Shown here: positions 32,811 to 41,996 of the stretch, one piece after another
Position numbering within the stretch: the stretch's first letter is position 1
Layout: each line of letters opens with the position of its first letter
From: SW4 sp042466115
GTDB taxonomy: Bacteria; Pseudomonadota; Alphaproteobacteria; Rhodobacterales; Rhodobacteraceae
DNA: 64,000 nt
Reading direction: 5' to 3'
Assembly: GCF_042466115.1 (NCBI RefSeq)
Contig: NZ_JAXHBQ010000001.1
Span: 1,054,001 to 1,118,000 of the forward strand
The notes under the pieces: generated by a model
Told to the model about the DNA's origin: nothing
What the model saw: the letters and a program-made list of their open reading frames with translations, nothing else
The model's database searches: none
Made by a program: the position numbers and the translations under genes

Positions 32811-34535
32811 CTAGGAGTCTGATTTAAAATCAATTGGCTGAAGGAACGCGAAATCGCACCCTTCATCCGCCTGAGATACTTCACTGGCATAAAGCCTGTC
32901 GTAGCCGCGCCGCATTTCGGCCGGCACGTTTTCGCTTTTCCATTCGGATTTCCGGCGCGCCAGTTCCTCGTCACTGACCAGCAGGTCAATCGACTTGTCC
33001 TTGACCGATAGCTTGATCTGGTCGCCATTGCGCACCAGCGCCAGCGGTCCACCAACGGACGCTTCCGGTGCAACATGCAGAACAATTGTCCCGAATGCCG
33101 TGCCAGACATCCGCGCATCGGAAATGCGCACCATGTCCTTCACCCCTTGGGCGCTCAGCTTTTTCGGGATCGGCAGATAACCAGCTTCCGGCATGCCGGA
33201 CGCGCTTTTGGGTCCGGCGTTCTGAAGCACCATGAAATCATCCCGCGTGATATCAAGGTCGGGATCATCAACGCGGTTCGCCAAGTCCTCGAGCGAGTTG
33301 AACACAACCGCCCTGCCCGTCTTTTCGAACAGTGTTTCATCGGCAGCGGATCGTTTCAGGACCGCTCCGCGCGGGGCAAGGTTGCCAAACAGCCCGACCA
33401 GCCCGCCTTGTGGTTCAAGCGGGGCATCCGCCTTGGCTATAACGCGGTGATCAACATAACCCGGATCCCGTTCAAGCCGGTCGCCCAGCGTTTCGCCAGC
33501 TACTGTCAAAGTATCCAGATGCAACAGCGGCTTAAGCTCGCGCAGAACCGCACCGACGCCGCCAGCAAAGAAGAAGTCTTCCATATAGTGCTCACCGACG
33601 GGCTTGAGGTTCACCAGCACCGGCGTCGTATCGGACAACGCGTTCATCTTTTCGAGCGAGACCTTGATTCCGAGCCGCCCCGCGACCGCCGTAAGGTGAA
33701 CAATCGCGTTCGTCGAACCACCCAGCGCCAAAAGCATTCGCAGCGCGTTTTCGACCGATTTCTCGGTAATGACTTCGCTGGGGCGGATGGGCTGGTCGAT
33801 CATGTTGGCCGCCGCCCGCCCAGAGGCCTCGGCGGCTCGCAGACGGTCGGCATGCACAGCGGGGATCGCCGCTGTTCCGGGTAACGACATGCCAAGGGTT
33901 TCTGCAATGCAGGCCATCGTCGAGGCCGTTCCCATAACAGCACATGTGCCAGCGGTCGTCGCCAAGCGCCCCTCGATATCGTTGATTTGTTCGGTGCTGA
34001 CGTCACCGGCGCGGTACTTGCCCCAGAAGCGGCGGCAATCGGTGCAGGCACCCAGCCGTTCTTCGCCGTAGCGCGACGTCATCATCGGGCCCGCCACCAG
34101 TTGAACAGCCGGTAGGTCTGCAGAGGCCGCACCCATCAGCTGCGCAGGCACCGTCTTGTCGCAGCCGCCCATCAGCACGACCGCATCCATCGGCTGAGCG
34201 CGCACCATTTCCTCTGTGTCCATCGACATCAGGTTGCGGAATTTGAGGCTCGTCGGGCTTAGAAAGACTTCGCCCAGAGAAATCGTCGGAAACTCGATAG
34301 GAAGCCCGCCGCCCAGCAAGACGCCACGTTTGACGGCCTCGAGCAGTTCAGGGAAGTGCCGGTGGCAGTTATTGAAACCGGAAAAACTGTTCGCGATGCC
34401 GACAATCGGCTTCTTCAGAACCTCGCGCGAATAGCCCATGGAGGATGCAAAGGAATTTCGCAAATAGATCGAAAAATCCTTGTCGCCGTAGTTTGTTAGC
34501 CCGCGTGAAAGACCCGTCGCTTTTTCGTCACCCAT
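32811..34535 (-). CDS. IlvD/Edd-family dehydratase, pentonate (L-arabinonate) dehydratase-like
   Basis: 574 residues. The three expected [2Fe-2S] ligands are Cys57 (FNNCHRHF), Cys125 (MGGCDKTVP) and Cys198 (TAGTCAVMGTAS). Their spacing matches the L-arabinonate dehydratase group (known ligands Cys59, Cys127, Cys200 in the Rhizobium enzyme). The catalytic serine lies in DARMSGTAFGT near residue 477. It should remove water from a sugar acid to give a 2-keto-3-deoxy acid. It overlaps the aldehyde dehydrogenase stop by 8 nt. Branched-chain dihydroxyacid dehydratase is less likely given the context and length. Confidence 0.88.
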   Translation of the reverse strand: MGDEKATGLSRGLTNYGDKDFSIYLRNSFASSMGYSREVLKKPIVGIANSFSGFNNCHRHFPELLEAVKRGVLLGGGLPIEFPTISLGEVFLSPTSLKFRNLMSMDTEEMVRAQPMDAVVLMGGCDKTVPAQLMGAASADLPAVQLVAGPMMTSRYGEERLGACTDCRRFWGKYRAGDVSTEQINDIEGRLATTAGTCAVMGTASTMACIAETLGMSLPGTAAIPAVHADRLRAAEASGRAAANMIDQPIRPSEVITEKSVENALRMLLALGGSTNAIVHLTAVAGRLGIKVSLEKMNALSDTTPVLVNLKPVGEHYMEDFFFAGGVGAVLRELKPLLHLDTLTVAGETLGDRLERDPGYVDHRVIAKADAPLEPQGGLVGLFGNLAPRGAVLKRSAADETLFEKTGRAVVFNSLEDLANRVDDPDLDITRDDFMVLQNAGPKSASGMPEAGYLPIPKKLSAQGVKDMVRISDARMSGTAFGTIVLHVAPEASVGGPLALVRNGDQIKLSVKDKSIDLLVSDEELARRKSEWKSENVPAEMRRGYDRLYASEVSQADEGCDFAFLQPIDFKSDS

Positions 34536-35982
34536 GCGATGTCTCCGAGAGTTTGATTTTTACGTATTTCGGATCAAGGTAGTCCTGAATTCCGAAGGAT
34601 CCGCCTTCGCGGCCCATCCCACTTTCCTTCACCCCACCAAAGGGTGCTTCGGCCGTGGCAAGCAGCATCTCGTTCACGCCCACCATGCCGACTTCAAGGT
34701 CTTCATAGGCGCGGGTCGCGAGCGATAGGTTGTTCGAGAAAACGTACCCCGCCAGACCAAAGGGCAGCGAATTGGCCCGTCTCATCACCTCGTCGTAGTC
34801 GGTGAACGTGGTGATGGGTGCAATCGGGCCGAATGGTTCTTCGTTCATCACTTTGGCATCGTCGGGCACGCGGCCCAGAACCGTTGGTTCCATGAAGAAC
34901 CCTGCATTTGATCCTGACGGTGCCTGCCCACCCGCAAGGAGTTCCGCACCGCGACTGATCGCGTCCTGCGTCATATCCTGTATGGCCTCCAGCCCGCGTT
35001 GATTGGCCATTGGTCCCACCTGAACGCCTTCGTCCATGCCACGCCCGACCTTGAGCGACTTTGCGATCTCGGCGAAGCGACCGGCGAAGGCGTCGTAGTT
35101 GCTCTCATGAACGTAAAACCGCGTTGGTGAAATGCAGACCTGCCCGCAGTTGCGGAACTTGGTCGGCGCACAGACGTTTGCCGCCTCGATCGGATCGTAA
35201 TCTTCAAAGATGACGACGGGTCCGTGCCCGCCCAATTCCATCGAAACCTTCTTTACCCCTTCCGCTGCGAGCGACAGGATTTGCTTGCCGACGGGAACAG
35301 ACCCCGTGACCGTCACCTTGCGCACAATCGGCGACCGGATCAGCTGCGAGGCGATCTGCCCAGAGCTGCCCGTCACGAAATTCACAACACCTTTTGGAAC
35401 GCCCGCATCATGACAGGCCTGGATCAACGCCGCACAAGACGCCGGCGTCTCACCTGCTGGCTTGATGATAATTGAACAACCCGCACCAAGCGCCGCTGCA
35501 ATCTTGCGTGCCGGCAAAAGGGCCGGAAAGTTCCAAGCCGAGAAGGCCGCAACCACACCGACGGGCTGCATGATGACGGCCATGCGGCTGTCCTGCGTGC
35601 GCGATCCGATGATCTGACCATAGATGCGTTTGGTTTCTTCGGAATACCATTCGAATTGGTCGGCTGCGGCACCGGTTTCGCCTTTGGCCTCGGCCAAGGG
35701 TTTGCCCGTCTCAAGGGACATCGCGACTGCGATCTCGTCCACCCGTTCGCGGATCAAGTCGGCGGCCTTGCGAATAATGGCTGCGCGTTCCCATGTGCCC
35801 GTCTTGCGCCACACCTCGAACCCACGCTGCGCCGCCGAAAGAGCCGCATCAATGTCGGCCTCCGTCGCAGCTGCAATGGTTCCCAAGGTATCCTCGGTCG
35901 CGGGGTCGGTGACCGGCTTGGTCGATTTGTCAGACGCGCCGCGCCATTCCCCGTCGATATAGAGGTTTAGGTCATCATACAT
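34528..35982 (-). CDS. NAD(P)-dependent aldehyde dehydrogenase (semialdehyde type)
   Basis: 484 residues of the succinate-semialdehyde / 2-oxoglutarate-semialdehyde dehydrogenase group. Visible are the opening LYIDGEWRGAS, the catalytic loop FRNCGQVCISPTRFYVH with the nucleophilic cysteine, VSMELGGHGPVVIFED with the general-base glutamate, and EEPFGPIAPI. Next to a pentonate-type dehydratase, oxidation of 2-oxoglutarate semialdehyde is an attractive guess but not proven. It starts 10 nt after the TPP enzyme and overlaps the dehydratase start by 8 nt. Confidence 0.87.
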   Translation of the reverse strand: MYDDLNLYIDGEWRGASDKSTKPVTDPATEDTLGTIAAATEADIDAALSAAQRGFEVWRKTGTWERAAIIRKAADLIRERVDEIAVAMSLETGKPLAEAKGETGAAADQFEWYSEETKRIYGQIIGSRTQDSRMAVIMQPVGVVAAFSAWNFPALLPARKIAAALGAGCSIIIKPAGETPASCAALIQACHDAGVPKGVVNFVTGSSGQIASQLIRSPIVRKVTVTGSVPVGKQILSLAAEGVKKVSMELGGHGPVVIFEDYDPIEAANVCAPTKFRNCGQVCISPTRFYVHESNYDAFAGRFAEIAKSLKVGRGMDEGVQVGPMANQRGLEAIQDMTQDAISRGAELLAGGQAPSGSNAGFFMEPTVLGRVPDDAKVMNEEPFGPIAPITTFTDYDEVMRRANSLPFGLAGYVFSNNLSLATRAYEDLEVGMVGVNEMLLATAEAPFGGVKESGMGREGGSFGIQDYLDPKYVKIKLSETSHG

Positions 35983-35992
35983 AGGATGTTCC

Positions 35993-37885
35993 TTAGATTT
36001 TGGATTTCAGGTAGGCGGCTTGAACGTCATCGACCCAGTTGCCGACATTCCATGACCCGTATGCCCCCATTCCGGCGATGGGGTCTCGACCGGCGTAGAC
36101 CGGAATGTGAACAAGCGACAAACCATCGTGTGCGTAGGCTTCTTCAAGGGCGGATTGCAGCGTTTCCTTTGTGGTTCCGGCGTGCACAGCTTTGACGCCG
36201 CTCACGGACCCGGCCATTGCAACGTAGTCTACGGCGACGGAGTCGTTGGTTTTGAACTCGTGGCCGTATTGGTCGTACTGCAGGCCGGTGATGGCGGCCA
36301 TCCGTCGATTGTCGAACAAGGCGATCATGCCGCGCACTCCGTGTTCGACACCATCAATCAGGATCTGGGGGTTCATCATGAACGATCCGTCACCGGTAAA
36401 GGCGATGCCGTATTTCGCCCCATCAACATAGGCTGATCCAAGCAGCGCCGACCCAGAAAAGCCCATGAAAGATGCGCCCGTTTCCGTGTAGGTCTGGCCC
36501 GGCGCGTCATCTTCGACAATCTGGAACCCGTTTGCCTGCACGTCACCGGCATCGAAGAATTTGATTGCGCCCTTCGCATTGGCAAAGGTCGATACCGTAT
36601 GAATCGCCGCAGGCTGGGTCAAAACCGACTGCTTCCAGACGTCATCTTTGATTGGTGCCGCATCAAGGCGCTTCTGCTTGAAGGCCGTCCATTCGTCCTT
36701 GGCAGCCGCACAATCGCGCACCCAGTCACGGCGCAGCTCTGCGCCCGTGTTTTCACCCATCGCGGACACAAGGCAATCCAGAACCGATGTAATGTCACCC
36801 GGCAAAGCGATTGTATTTGCGTAATGCGCCAGATCGTCCAGATCGCCGTTGATGTTGAGAACGCCAGTGGCATTCGGATACCCGACGCCGGAACAATCCG
36901 CCTGACAAACACCACGGCTGCCGATCACGATGACGCCTTCGGCTTCGCGCATCGCATAGTTGCCGCTGATCGACCCTTTTGATCCGCCCACATGCATATT
37001 CTGGACATGGGCATCCATTAGCACCCCGGACGAGCCGGGTGAGAGAACAACCGGCAATCCGGCCTTGAACACGAAACGCCGCAATGCCTTATAGTGGGCC
37101 CGCGTTCCGCCACCCGCCTTGACGACGATCTTGGCGTGGCTGCGCATGAACGTGACCGCCTCGTCATAGGCACTGATATTGGCCGGAGCCTGCACCGGGA
37201 ATTTCTGCGGCGGCGGCAGGGTCGCCAAGTTGACTTGCGTGACCTGCGGCTGCGTGTTGATCGGCAGCATGATAAAGAACGGGCTGGCCTTGTAAGGATG
37301 ATGCACGCAAGCCGTTCCGCGACGCATACAATCGCGCAACGCGCCAGGTGTCTGCAGCGTATAGGACTGCCCGACAAGCGCACCGAGCTTGCCAAAGATG
37401 GCCTGCTCCCGCTTCGGGATCTGCTGCATGTTGTAGCCTTCGCCGTTGGTCGTTTCATCGCCATAAATGTGGTAAACGCCGACCCCGTTTGACGCAGCCG
37501 CAAGTGAGCCAGCCATCGCCTGCAACCCGCCCGGCCCGATCGAGGTCACGACTGCGGGCGTCTTGCCATGCACCCACGCGTACGCTGTCGCTGCGTGGGC
37601 CATTTCCACTTCGTTTCGGCAGTTGATAACGCTCAGCACACCTTCTTCGTGATAGAGTCGCAGAACCTCGCCCAGGTCAGTCGAACCATGCCCAAAGATC
37701 GCGTAAAACTGGGTCACCTTCTGCTTGAGCAGCGCCACAACCAATGCCTCGGAAAGCGTCAACTCGATGATGCCGCCGTTCTGCGGCGTCGCCAAGATGT
37801 CGACAGTTCCACTTGCCATGATCTTTGCCGCGCGGGCACGCATCTCTTTTTCGAGTTGTTCGGGTTCTCGGGATTTATCAAGCAT
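35993..37885 (-). CDS. TPP-dependent enzyme, IolD/acetolactate-synthase-like
   Basis: 630 residues with the three-domain ThDP fold. The conserved glutamate that activates thiamine lies in NCRNEVEMAHAA (Glu92). The IFGHG motif at 63-67 recalls IolD, the inositol-pathway hydrolase that opens a cyclic dione. The diphosphate/Mg site is GDGSFMMN at about 498 with DN downstream. It probably cleaves or condenses a 2-keto or dione intermediate; the exact reaction is unknown. The first ATG overlaps the TctA stop by 8 nt, so it is firmly within the operon. Confidence 0.82.
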   Translation of the reverse strand: MLDKSREPEQLEKEMRARAAKIMASGTVDILATPQNGGIIELTLSEALVVALLKQKVTQFYAIFGHGSTDLGEVLRLYHEEGVLSVINCRNEVEMAHAATAYAWVHGKTPAVVTSIGPGGLQAMAGSLAAASNGVGVYHIYGDETTNGEGYNMQQIPKREQAIFGKLGALVGQSYTLQTPGALRDCMRRGTACVHHPYKASPFFIMLPINTQPQVTQVNLATLPPPQKFPVQAPANISAYDEAVTFMRSHAKIVVKAGGGTRAHYKALRRFVFKAGLPVVLSPGSSGVLMDAHVQNMHVGGSKGSISGNYAMREAEGVIVIGSRGVCQADCSGVGYPNATGVLNINGDLDDLAHYANTIALPGDITSVLDCLVSAMGENTGAELRRDWVRDCAAAKDEWTAFKQKRLDAAPIKDDVWKQSVLTQPAAIHTVSTFANAKGAIKFFDAGDVQANGFQIVEDDAPGQTYTETGASFMGFSGSALLGSAYVDGAKYGIAFTGDGSFMMNPQILIDGVEHGVRGMIALFDNRRMAAITGLQYDQYGHEFKTNDSVAVDYVAMAGSVSGVKAVHAGTTKETLQSALEEAYAHDGLSLVHIPVYAGRDPIAGMGAYGSWNVGNWVDDVQAAYLKSKI

Positions 37886-39392
37886 CTGAAACTCCAGCGT
37901 TTTGTTTGTTACGTCGACTGATTTTCAGTTCGCTCAAGCCCTGGAAAAGGATGACCAACCCAGCAAGACCGAAGAAGACAAGAACAGTCGGAGATGTGTA
38001 GAAGATGTCGGCGCTGCCTTCGGAGAGCATCATCGCGGTGCGAAATTCGTTTTCCAAAGTCGGCCCCAGCACCATCCCAAGAATGATCGGGGTGATCGGG
38101 ATGCGAACAGCCACGAGGACATAAGCGGCGACCCCAATCACGGCCATCGCGTAAATATCGAAGGGTGAGTTTCGGATGGAATATGCGCCGATCGTGCAGA
38201 GGACCAGAACAACAACCGCAAGGATGTCGCGGGGCACACGCAAAACATGCACAAACACGCGGATGCCCAAAAGCTGTAGCCCCAACACCCAAACATAGGC
38301 GATAACCACAGCGATATAGACGCCATACACTTCTGCCGCATTGTTCATGAACAAGGCTGGTCCAGGCACAAGTCCGTGGATCATCAGACCTGCAAGGACA
38401 ATCGCCGTGGCGGGGTCGCCGGGAATGCCCAATGACAACAAGGGGATCAACGTGCCGCCCGTGACAGCATTGTTCGCCGTTTCGGGCGCAATGACCCCTT
38501 CGATATTTCCCTTGCCAAAAGTCTCTGGCTTCTTGGAAAACCGCTTTGCATGATCATAGGCCAGAAAAGAAGCGATCGCGCCGCCTGTTCCAGGGATCGC
38601 CCCAATACCCGTCCCGATGAACGAGCATCGGATCATGAGCCAGACGTTCCTGAACAGGAGCCGAAACGACGGTAATTCAGGCTTTACGTTGACGATTTTT
38701 GTCGCTTTGGAAGCCGGATCCGAACGTTCCCCCAGTGCTTCGATGATGAAAGGCACCGCAAAGAGCCCTATCAACGCGACAAGCAGATTGACGCCCTGAA
38801 GCATATTAACGCTGCCAAACGTCATTCGCGGGACACCTTCAATGGCGTCCAGCCCGATCGTCATGATCATCAGGCCCAAAACACCGCTGATCAAACCCTT
38901 GATCAACGATCGACCACACAGGCCGCAGATCGTCGAAAACCCGAATAACACCAGCGCGAAGATTTCCGCCGGGCCGAAACTGATCGCAACCTTCGAGACG
39001 ATGTCGACCGAAACGATCATGATGATAAGGCTGAAAATCCCGCCAAACACGGAAACGATAACGGCTGTTCCCAATGCAATTGACGCATCGCCATTTCGGG
39101 TCATCGGGTGTCCGTCAAGTACGGTTGCTGCCGCCGATGGCGTTCCCGGAATACCCAACAGAATTGCGGAGACAGAACCGCCGGTCATGCCGCCAATATA
39201 GGTTCCAAGCAGCAAGCCGATGGCGGGCACGGTGTCCATGCTGAACGAAATGGGCAGGGCCAAAGCAAGCGCGACTGTAAACGTCAGGCCCGGAATAGAT
39301 CCAAAGATCAATCCAACCAAAGCTCCAAGCCCGATCGCGGCAATCGACATAGGCGTCAACGCAAGCGCGAAGGCACTCAAGAAGTATTCCAT
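37878..39392 (-). CDS. tctA: Tripartite tricarboxylate transporter, large permease TctA
   Basis: 504 residues with about twelve membrane helices. Typical TctA signatures are IPGLTFTVALALALPISF near the start, GLLLGTYIGGMTGGSVSAIL followed by LGIPGTPSAAATVLDG, and in the second half GVIAPETANNAVTGGTLIPL and LGIPGDPATAIVLAG. It forms the membrane channel with TctB and receives substrate from the periplasmic TctC. It lies 6 nt after tctB. The family takes up citrate-like and other carboxylates; specificity rests with TctC. Confidence 0.95.
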   Translation of the reverse strand: MEYFLSAFALALTPMSIAAIGLGALVGLIFGSIPGLTFTVALALALPISFSMDTVPAIGLLLGTYIGGMTGGSVSAILLGIPGTPSAAATVLDGHPMTRNGDASIALGTAVIVSVFGGIFSLIIMIVSVDIVSKVAISFGPAEIFALVLFGFSTICGLCGRSLIKGLISGVLGLMIMTIGLDAIEGVPRMTFGSVNMLQGVNLLVALIGLFAVPFIIEALGERSDPASKATKIVNVKPELPSFRLLFRNVWLMIRCSFIGTGIGAIPGTGGAIASFLAYDHAKRFSKKPETFGKGNIEGVIAPETANNAVTGGTLIPLLSLGIPGDPATAIVLAGLMIHGLVPGPALFMNNAAEVYGVYIAVVIAYVWVLGLQLLGIRVFVHVLRVPRDILAVVVLVLCTIGAYSIRNSPFDIYAMAVIGVAAYVLVAVRIPITPIILGMVLGPTLENEFRTAMMLSEGSADIFYTSPTVLVFFGLAGLVILFQGLSELKISRRNKQNAGVSDA

Positions 39393-39398
39393 TTTTGA

Positions 39399-39890
39399 TT
39401 ACCCGAGATTGATCCAACTGCCGTTGGCAAGGTAGATGCCAAGGACCTTTTCAAAGATGAACCAGCACGAACCGGTCACCCCTATGGACATCCCCAGAAG
39501 AAGTTTCGGGGATGTAATTCTCAAATTCACGATCATGACAAACAAAACGATTACCGGCGTCGCGATCACAAATCCGCAAGTCTGAAGCAGAAACCCATAC
39601 GCGGCGATCTCAATGAAAACGAGTACGGCGGGCGTCCATCTAATGGCAAAGATGAAACCGTCGTCACTCTCGTCCGGCACTGGCCGCGTGCGGTTCACCA
39701 GAAGCGTTTTCGCCAGCAAGAGTATCGAAAGCACGCAAAGGATTATCCCAAACATCAGCGGGAACGCTCTCGGTCCGATATCGCCGTCGCCAAACCCCTT
39801 TGGGATTGTATCAATGACCAGCCAAATCCAGAAACCGGACAGGGTGAGTAAGATCAGCCCCAGTACAATGCTATGAATTCGACCAGTCAT
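39399..39890 (-). CDS. tctB: Tripartite tricarboxylate transporter, small permease TctB
   Basis: 163 residues with four predicted membrane helices, the usual TctB plan: IVLGLILLTLSGFWIWL, then a loop with GPRAFPLMFGIILCVLSILL, and two further helices. Order tctC-tctB-tctA with gaps of 27 and 6 nt is standard for the system. Confidence 0.9.
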   Translation of the reverse strand: MTGRIHSIVLGLILLTLSGFWIWLVIDTIPKGFGDGDIGPRAFPLMFGIILCVLSILLLAKTLLVNRTRPVPDESDDGFIFAIRWTPAVLVFIEIAAYGFLLQTCGFVIATPVIVLFVMIVNLRITSPKLLLGMSIGVTGSCWFIFEKVLGIYLANGSWINLG

Positions 39891-39917
39891 TTTAACTGCT
39901 CCTGCGGTCAGGTTTGC

Positions 39918-40883
39918 TTACTGGGCCATGCCCAATTCAGTCAGGAGCTCGCCATAGAAGGCATCATCGCTTGCGATGAGTTCCCCAAAAGCCTCGTGGC
40001 CGAGAAACGCGCGTGCGAAACCGACGTTTTGGGATGCCTCAATAAAGCGTTCGCTTTCGACAGCATTGCGGGCCGCTTCTTCCAAAGCCGCAATGGCCTC
40101 GTCGGGCGTCCCGGCAGGCGCCGCAAGCCCACGCCACATGGTGATGTTCACGTCGAACCCTTGCTCTTGCGCAGTCGGAACGTCTGATAGAACCTCGGCG
40201 CGTTCCTCGCCCGTCACGGCCAAAACCGTAAGCTCACCTGTCTCTGCATAAGACGCGAACTGGCCAGGCCATTGAATTGCCGCATCGATCCGTCCTGCGA
40301 GAAGTTCGACCGGAGCACGCCCGTCACCGTAGGAAATGTAAATGACCTGATCGGTCATTCCCATCGCGTCAAACAACGCCGCTGATGTCAGGTGGGTAAA
40401 CGACCCCTTGCCCGAAATCCCGACGCGCAACTTCTCACCGGACTCGTTGGCCGCAGCGATCATGTCATCAAGTGATGTCCATTCCGTTGACGAGTTCACG
40501 GCCAAAGCGGGGATTTCAACTGAAACCCGTGCGATTGGTGTGAACGCCGTATAGTCAAACGGGATCCGCCCCGTGTGAAAGGACGTGTTGATCGAATTGG
40601 AATTCCAAACGATATTGTAGCCGTCTGCCGCAGCACTTTGCAGGAACGAATATCCCACGGCTCCGCCGCCGCCTTTGCGGTCTACGGGAACCACTGGCTG
40701 GCCAAGCTCTTCCGACATCAATTCGGACAGAAGCTGTGCAATCGTGTTGGCCGTACCGCCGAACAGAACCGTCATCTCAACCGGCTTTTCAGGATACTCT
40801 GCCTTAGCAGGTGCTGCAAAGACCATCAGTGCCGCAGCAGCAGATGCCGCAACAAGGCCCTTTATTTTCAATGAATTAATCAT
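39918..40883 (-). CDS. tctC: Tripartite tricarboxylate transporter substrate-binding protein TctC (Bug family)
   Basis: 321 residues with a signal peptide (GLVAASAAAALMVFAAPAKA, cleaved before EYPEKP). The Bug-family pattern is present: KPVEMTVLFGGTANTIAQLL, VDRKGGGGAVGYSFL, PFDYTAFTPIARV, GKGSFTHLTSAALFDAMG and PAGTPDEAIAALEEAA. It captures the substrate in the periplasm for TctAB. Bug proteins usually bind carboxylates. It starts after a strong GGGAGGAAA site, 66 nt beyond the molybdenum subunit gene, the widest gap in the operon. Confidence 0.93.
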   Translation of the reverse strand: MINSLKIKGLVAASAAAALMVFAAPAKAEYPEKPVEMTVLFGGTANTIAQLLSELMSEELGQPVVPVDRKGGGGAVGYSFLQSAAADGYNIVWNSNSINTSFHTGRIPFDYTAFTPIARVSVEIPALAVNSSTEWTSLDDMIAAANESGEKLRVGISGKGSFTHLTSAALFDAMGMTDQVIYISYGDGRAPVELLAGRIDAAIQWPGQFASYAETGELTVLAVTGEERAEVLSDVPTAQEQGFDVNITMWRGLAAPAGTPDEAIAALEEAARNAVESERFIEASQNVGFARAFLGHEAFGELIASDDAFYGELLTELGMAQ

Positions 40884-40949
40884 AGTTTCCTCCCTTTTGT
40901 ATTTGGTATTTCCCGCACGCCACCTCCTATGACATGCCTCGTCGACGTC

Positions 40950-41996
40950 TTACGTTCGATGTGCTTGGGCGCGCAGTTCACGCGCAGCTTGCACGTATTG
41001 CTCGCGCCCAGGCGTTTTGTATTTCAACGCATGAAGAATTTTTTCGGGTGTAGCCGGCAAAGATTTCATCCGAACACCGATCGCATCGTAAATGGCGTTC
41101 ATGATCGCCGGTGCCGTGGGCACCAGTGCTGGCTCGCCAATGCCCTTTGCTCCCAGTGGGCTAAGCGGATCATGATCCTCAACAAGCGTGCAGTTGATCT
41201 GAGGAATATCGAGCGAGGTCGGAAGGATGTATTTCGCAAAGCCGTGGGTCGTCGTGTGACCATCCACCATTTCGTAGTCTTCCATCAGGGCTTGCCCGAG
41301 GCCTTGAACCACGCCGCCTTCGATCTGCCCTTCAACCCCGCGCGGGTTGATTGCGCGGCCTACATCGTGAACCGCCCAGATACCGAGAACCTGAACCTCA
41401 CCTGTGTAAGTATCCACCTCGACTTCGGCGACCTGGGTTCCGAAAACATAGGTTTGCCACGGGCTGCCGGATCCATCGACGGGATCAAGCCCTGTACCAT
41501 GCGCCGTGAACGACGCCGACCCAACGGGAACAACGCCACGGGCCTTACAAATGGCGACGGCCTCCTCCATCGTGATCCGCAAATTGGTGTCGTTTGACCA
41601 GACTTCCCCGTCAAAGGACTGCAAAGTGTCAATCTCGACTTCCCAATGATCGGCCAGTTGCTCGAACAGGTGTTTCTTTGCTTCCCGCGCCGCCAAATGA
41701 ACGGAGTTGCCGATCATGTAGGTTTGGCGGGTTGCACCTGCGTGGGCCGCTTCGGGGGAGCGCGCGGTATCGTTGTCCCCGATCGTGACTTCCGATGGCT
41801 TGATACCCAACTCGTCTGCCGCAACCTGGGCAAGAAGCGTCAAGATACCTTCGCCGATCTCGGTCACGCCGGTTACGATCTTGGCCGTGCCCCCGTCATC
41901 CAGTTCCGCCCAGGCACCTGCTCGGTCAATCGTCGCTGTTCGCGCAATTCCATACCAGCTAGCCGCCATTCCACGGCCACGAAGTTTCCGTTCCAT
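40950..41996 (-). CDS. Molybdenum hydroxylase large subunit, C-terminal part
   Basis: 348 residues corresponding to the last third of a xanthine-dehydrogenase/CoxL-type molybdopterin subunit. It contains RGRGMAASWYGIARTATID, EIGEGILTLLAQVAADELG, AHAGATRQTYMIGNS, GTGLDPVDG, and AKGIGEPALVPTAPAIMNAI, which carries the catalytic glutamate. It cannot work without the preceding frame, which holds the rest of the Moco domain. The ATG shares one base with the preceding stop (TGATG), so it is either a translationally coupled split subunit or the product of a one-base loss. The two together total about 975 residues, a normal fused length. Confidence 0.88.
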   Translation of the reverse strand: MERKLRGRGMAASWYGIARTATIDRAGAWAELDDGGTAKIVTGVTEIGEGILTLLAQVAADELGIKPSEVTIGDNDTARSPEAAHAGATRQTYMIGNSVHLAAREAKKHLFEQLADHWEVEIDTLQSFDGEVWSNDTNLRITMEEAVAICKARGVVPVGSASFTAHGTGLDPVDGSGSPWQTYVFGTQVAEVEVDTYTGEVQVLGIWAVHDVGRAINPRGVEGQIEGGVVQGLGQALMEDYEMVDGHTTTHGFAKYILPTSLDIPQINCTLVEDHDPLSPLGAKGIGEPALVPTAPAIMNAIYDAIGVRMKSLPATPEKILHALKYKTPGREQYVQAARELRAQAHRT

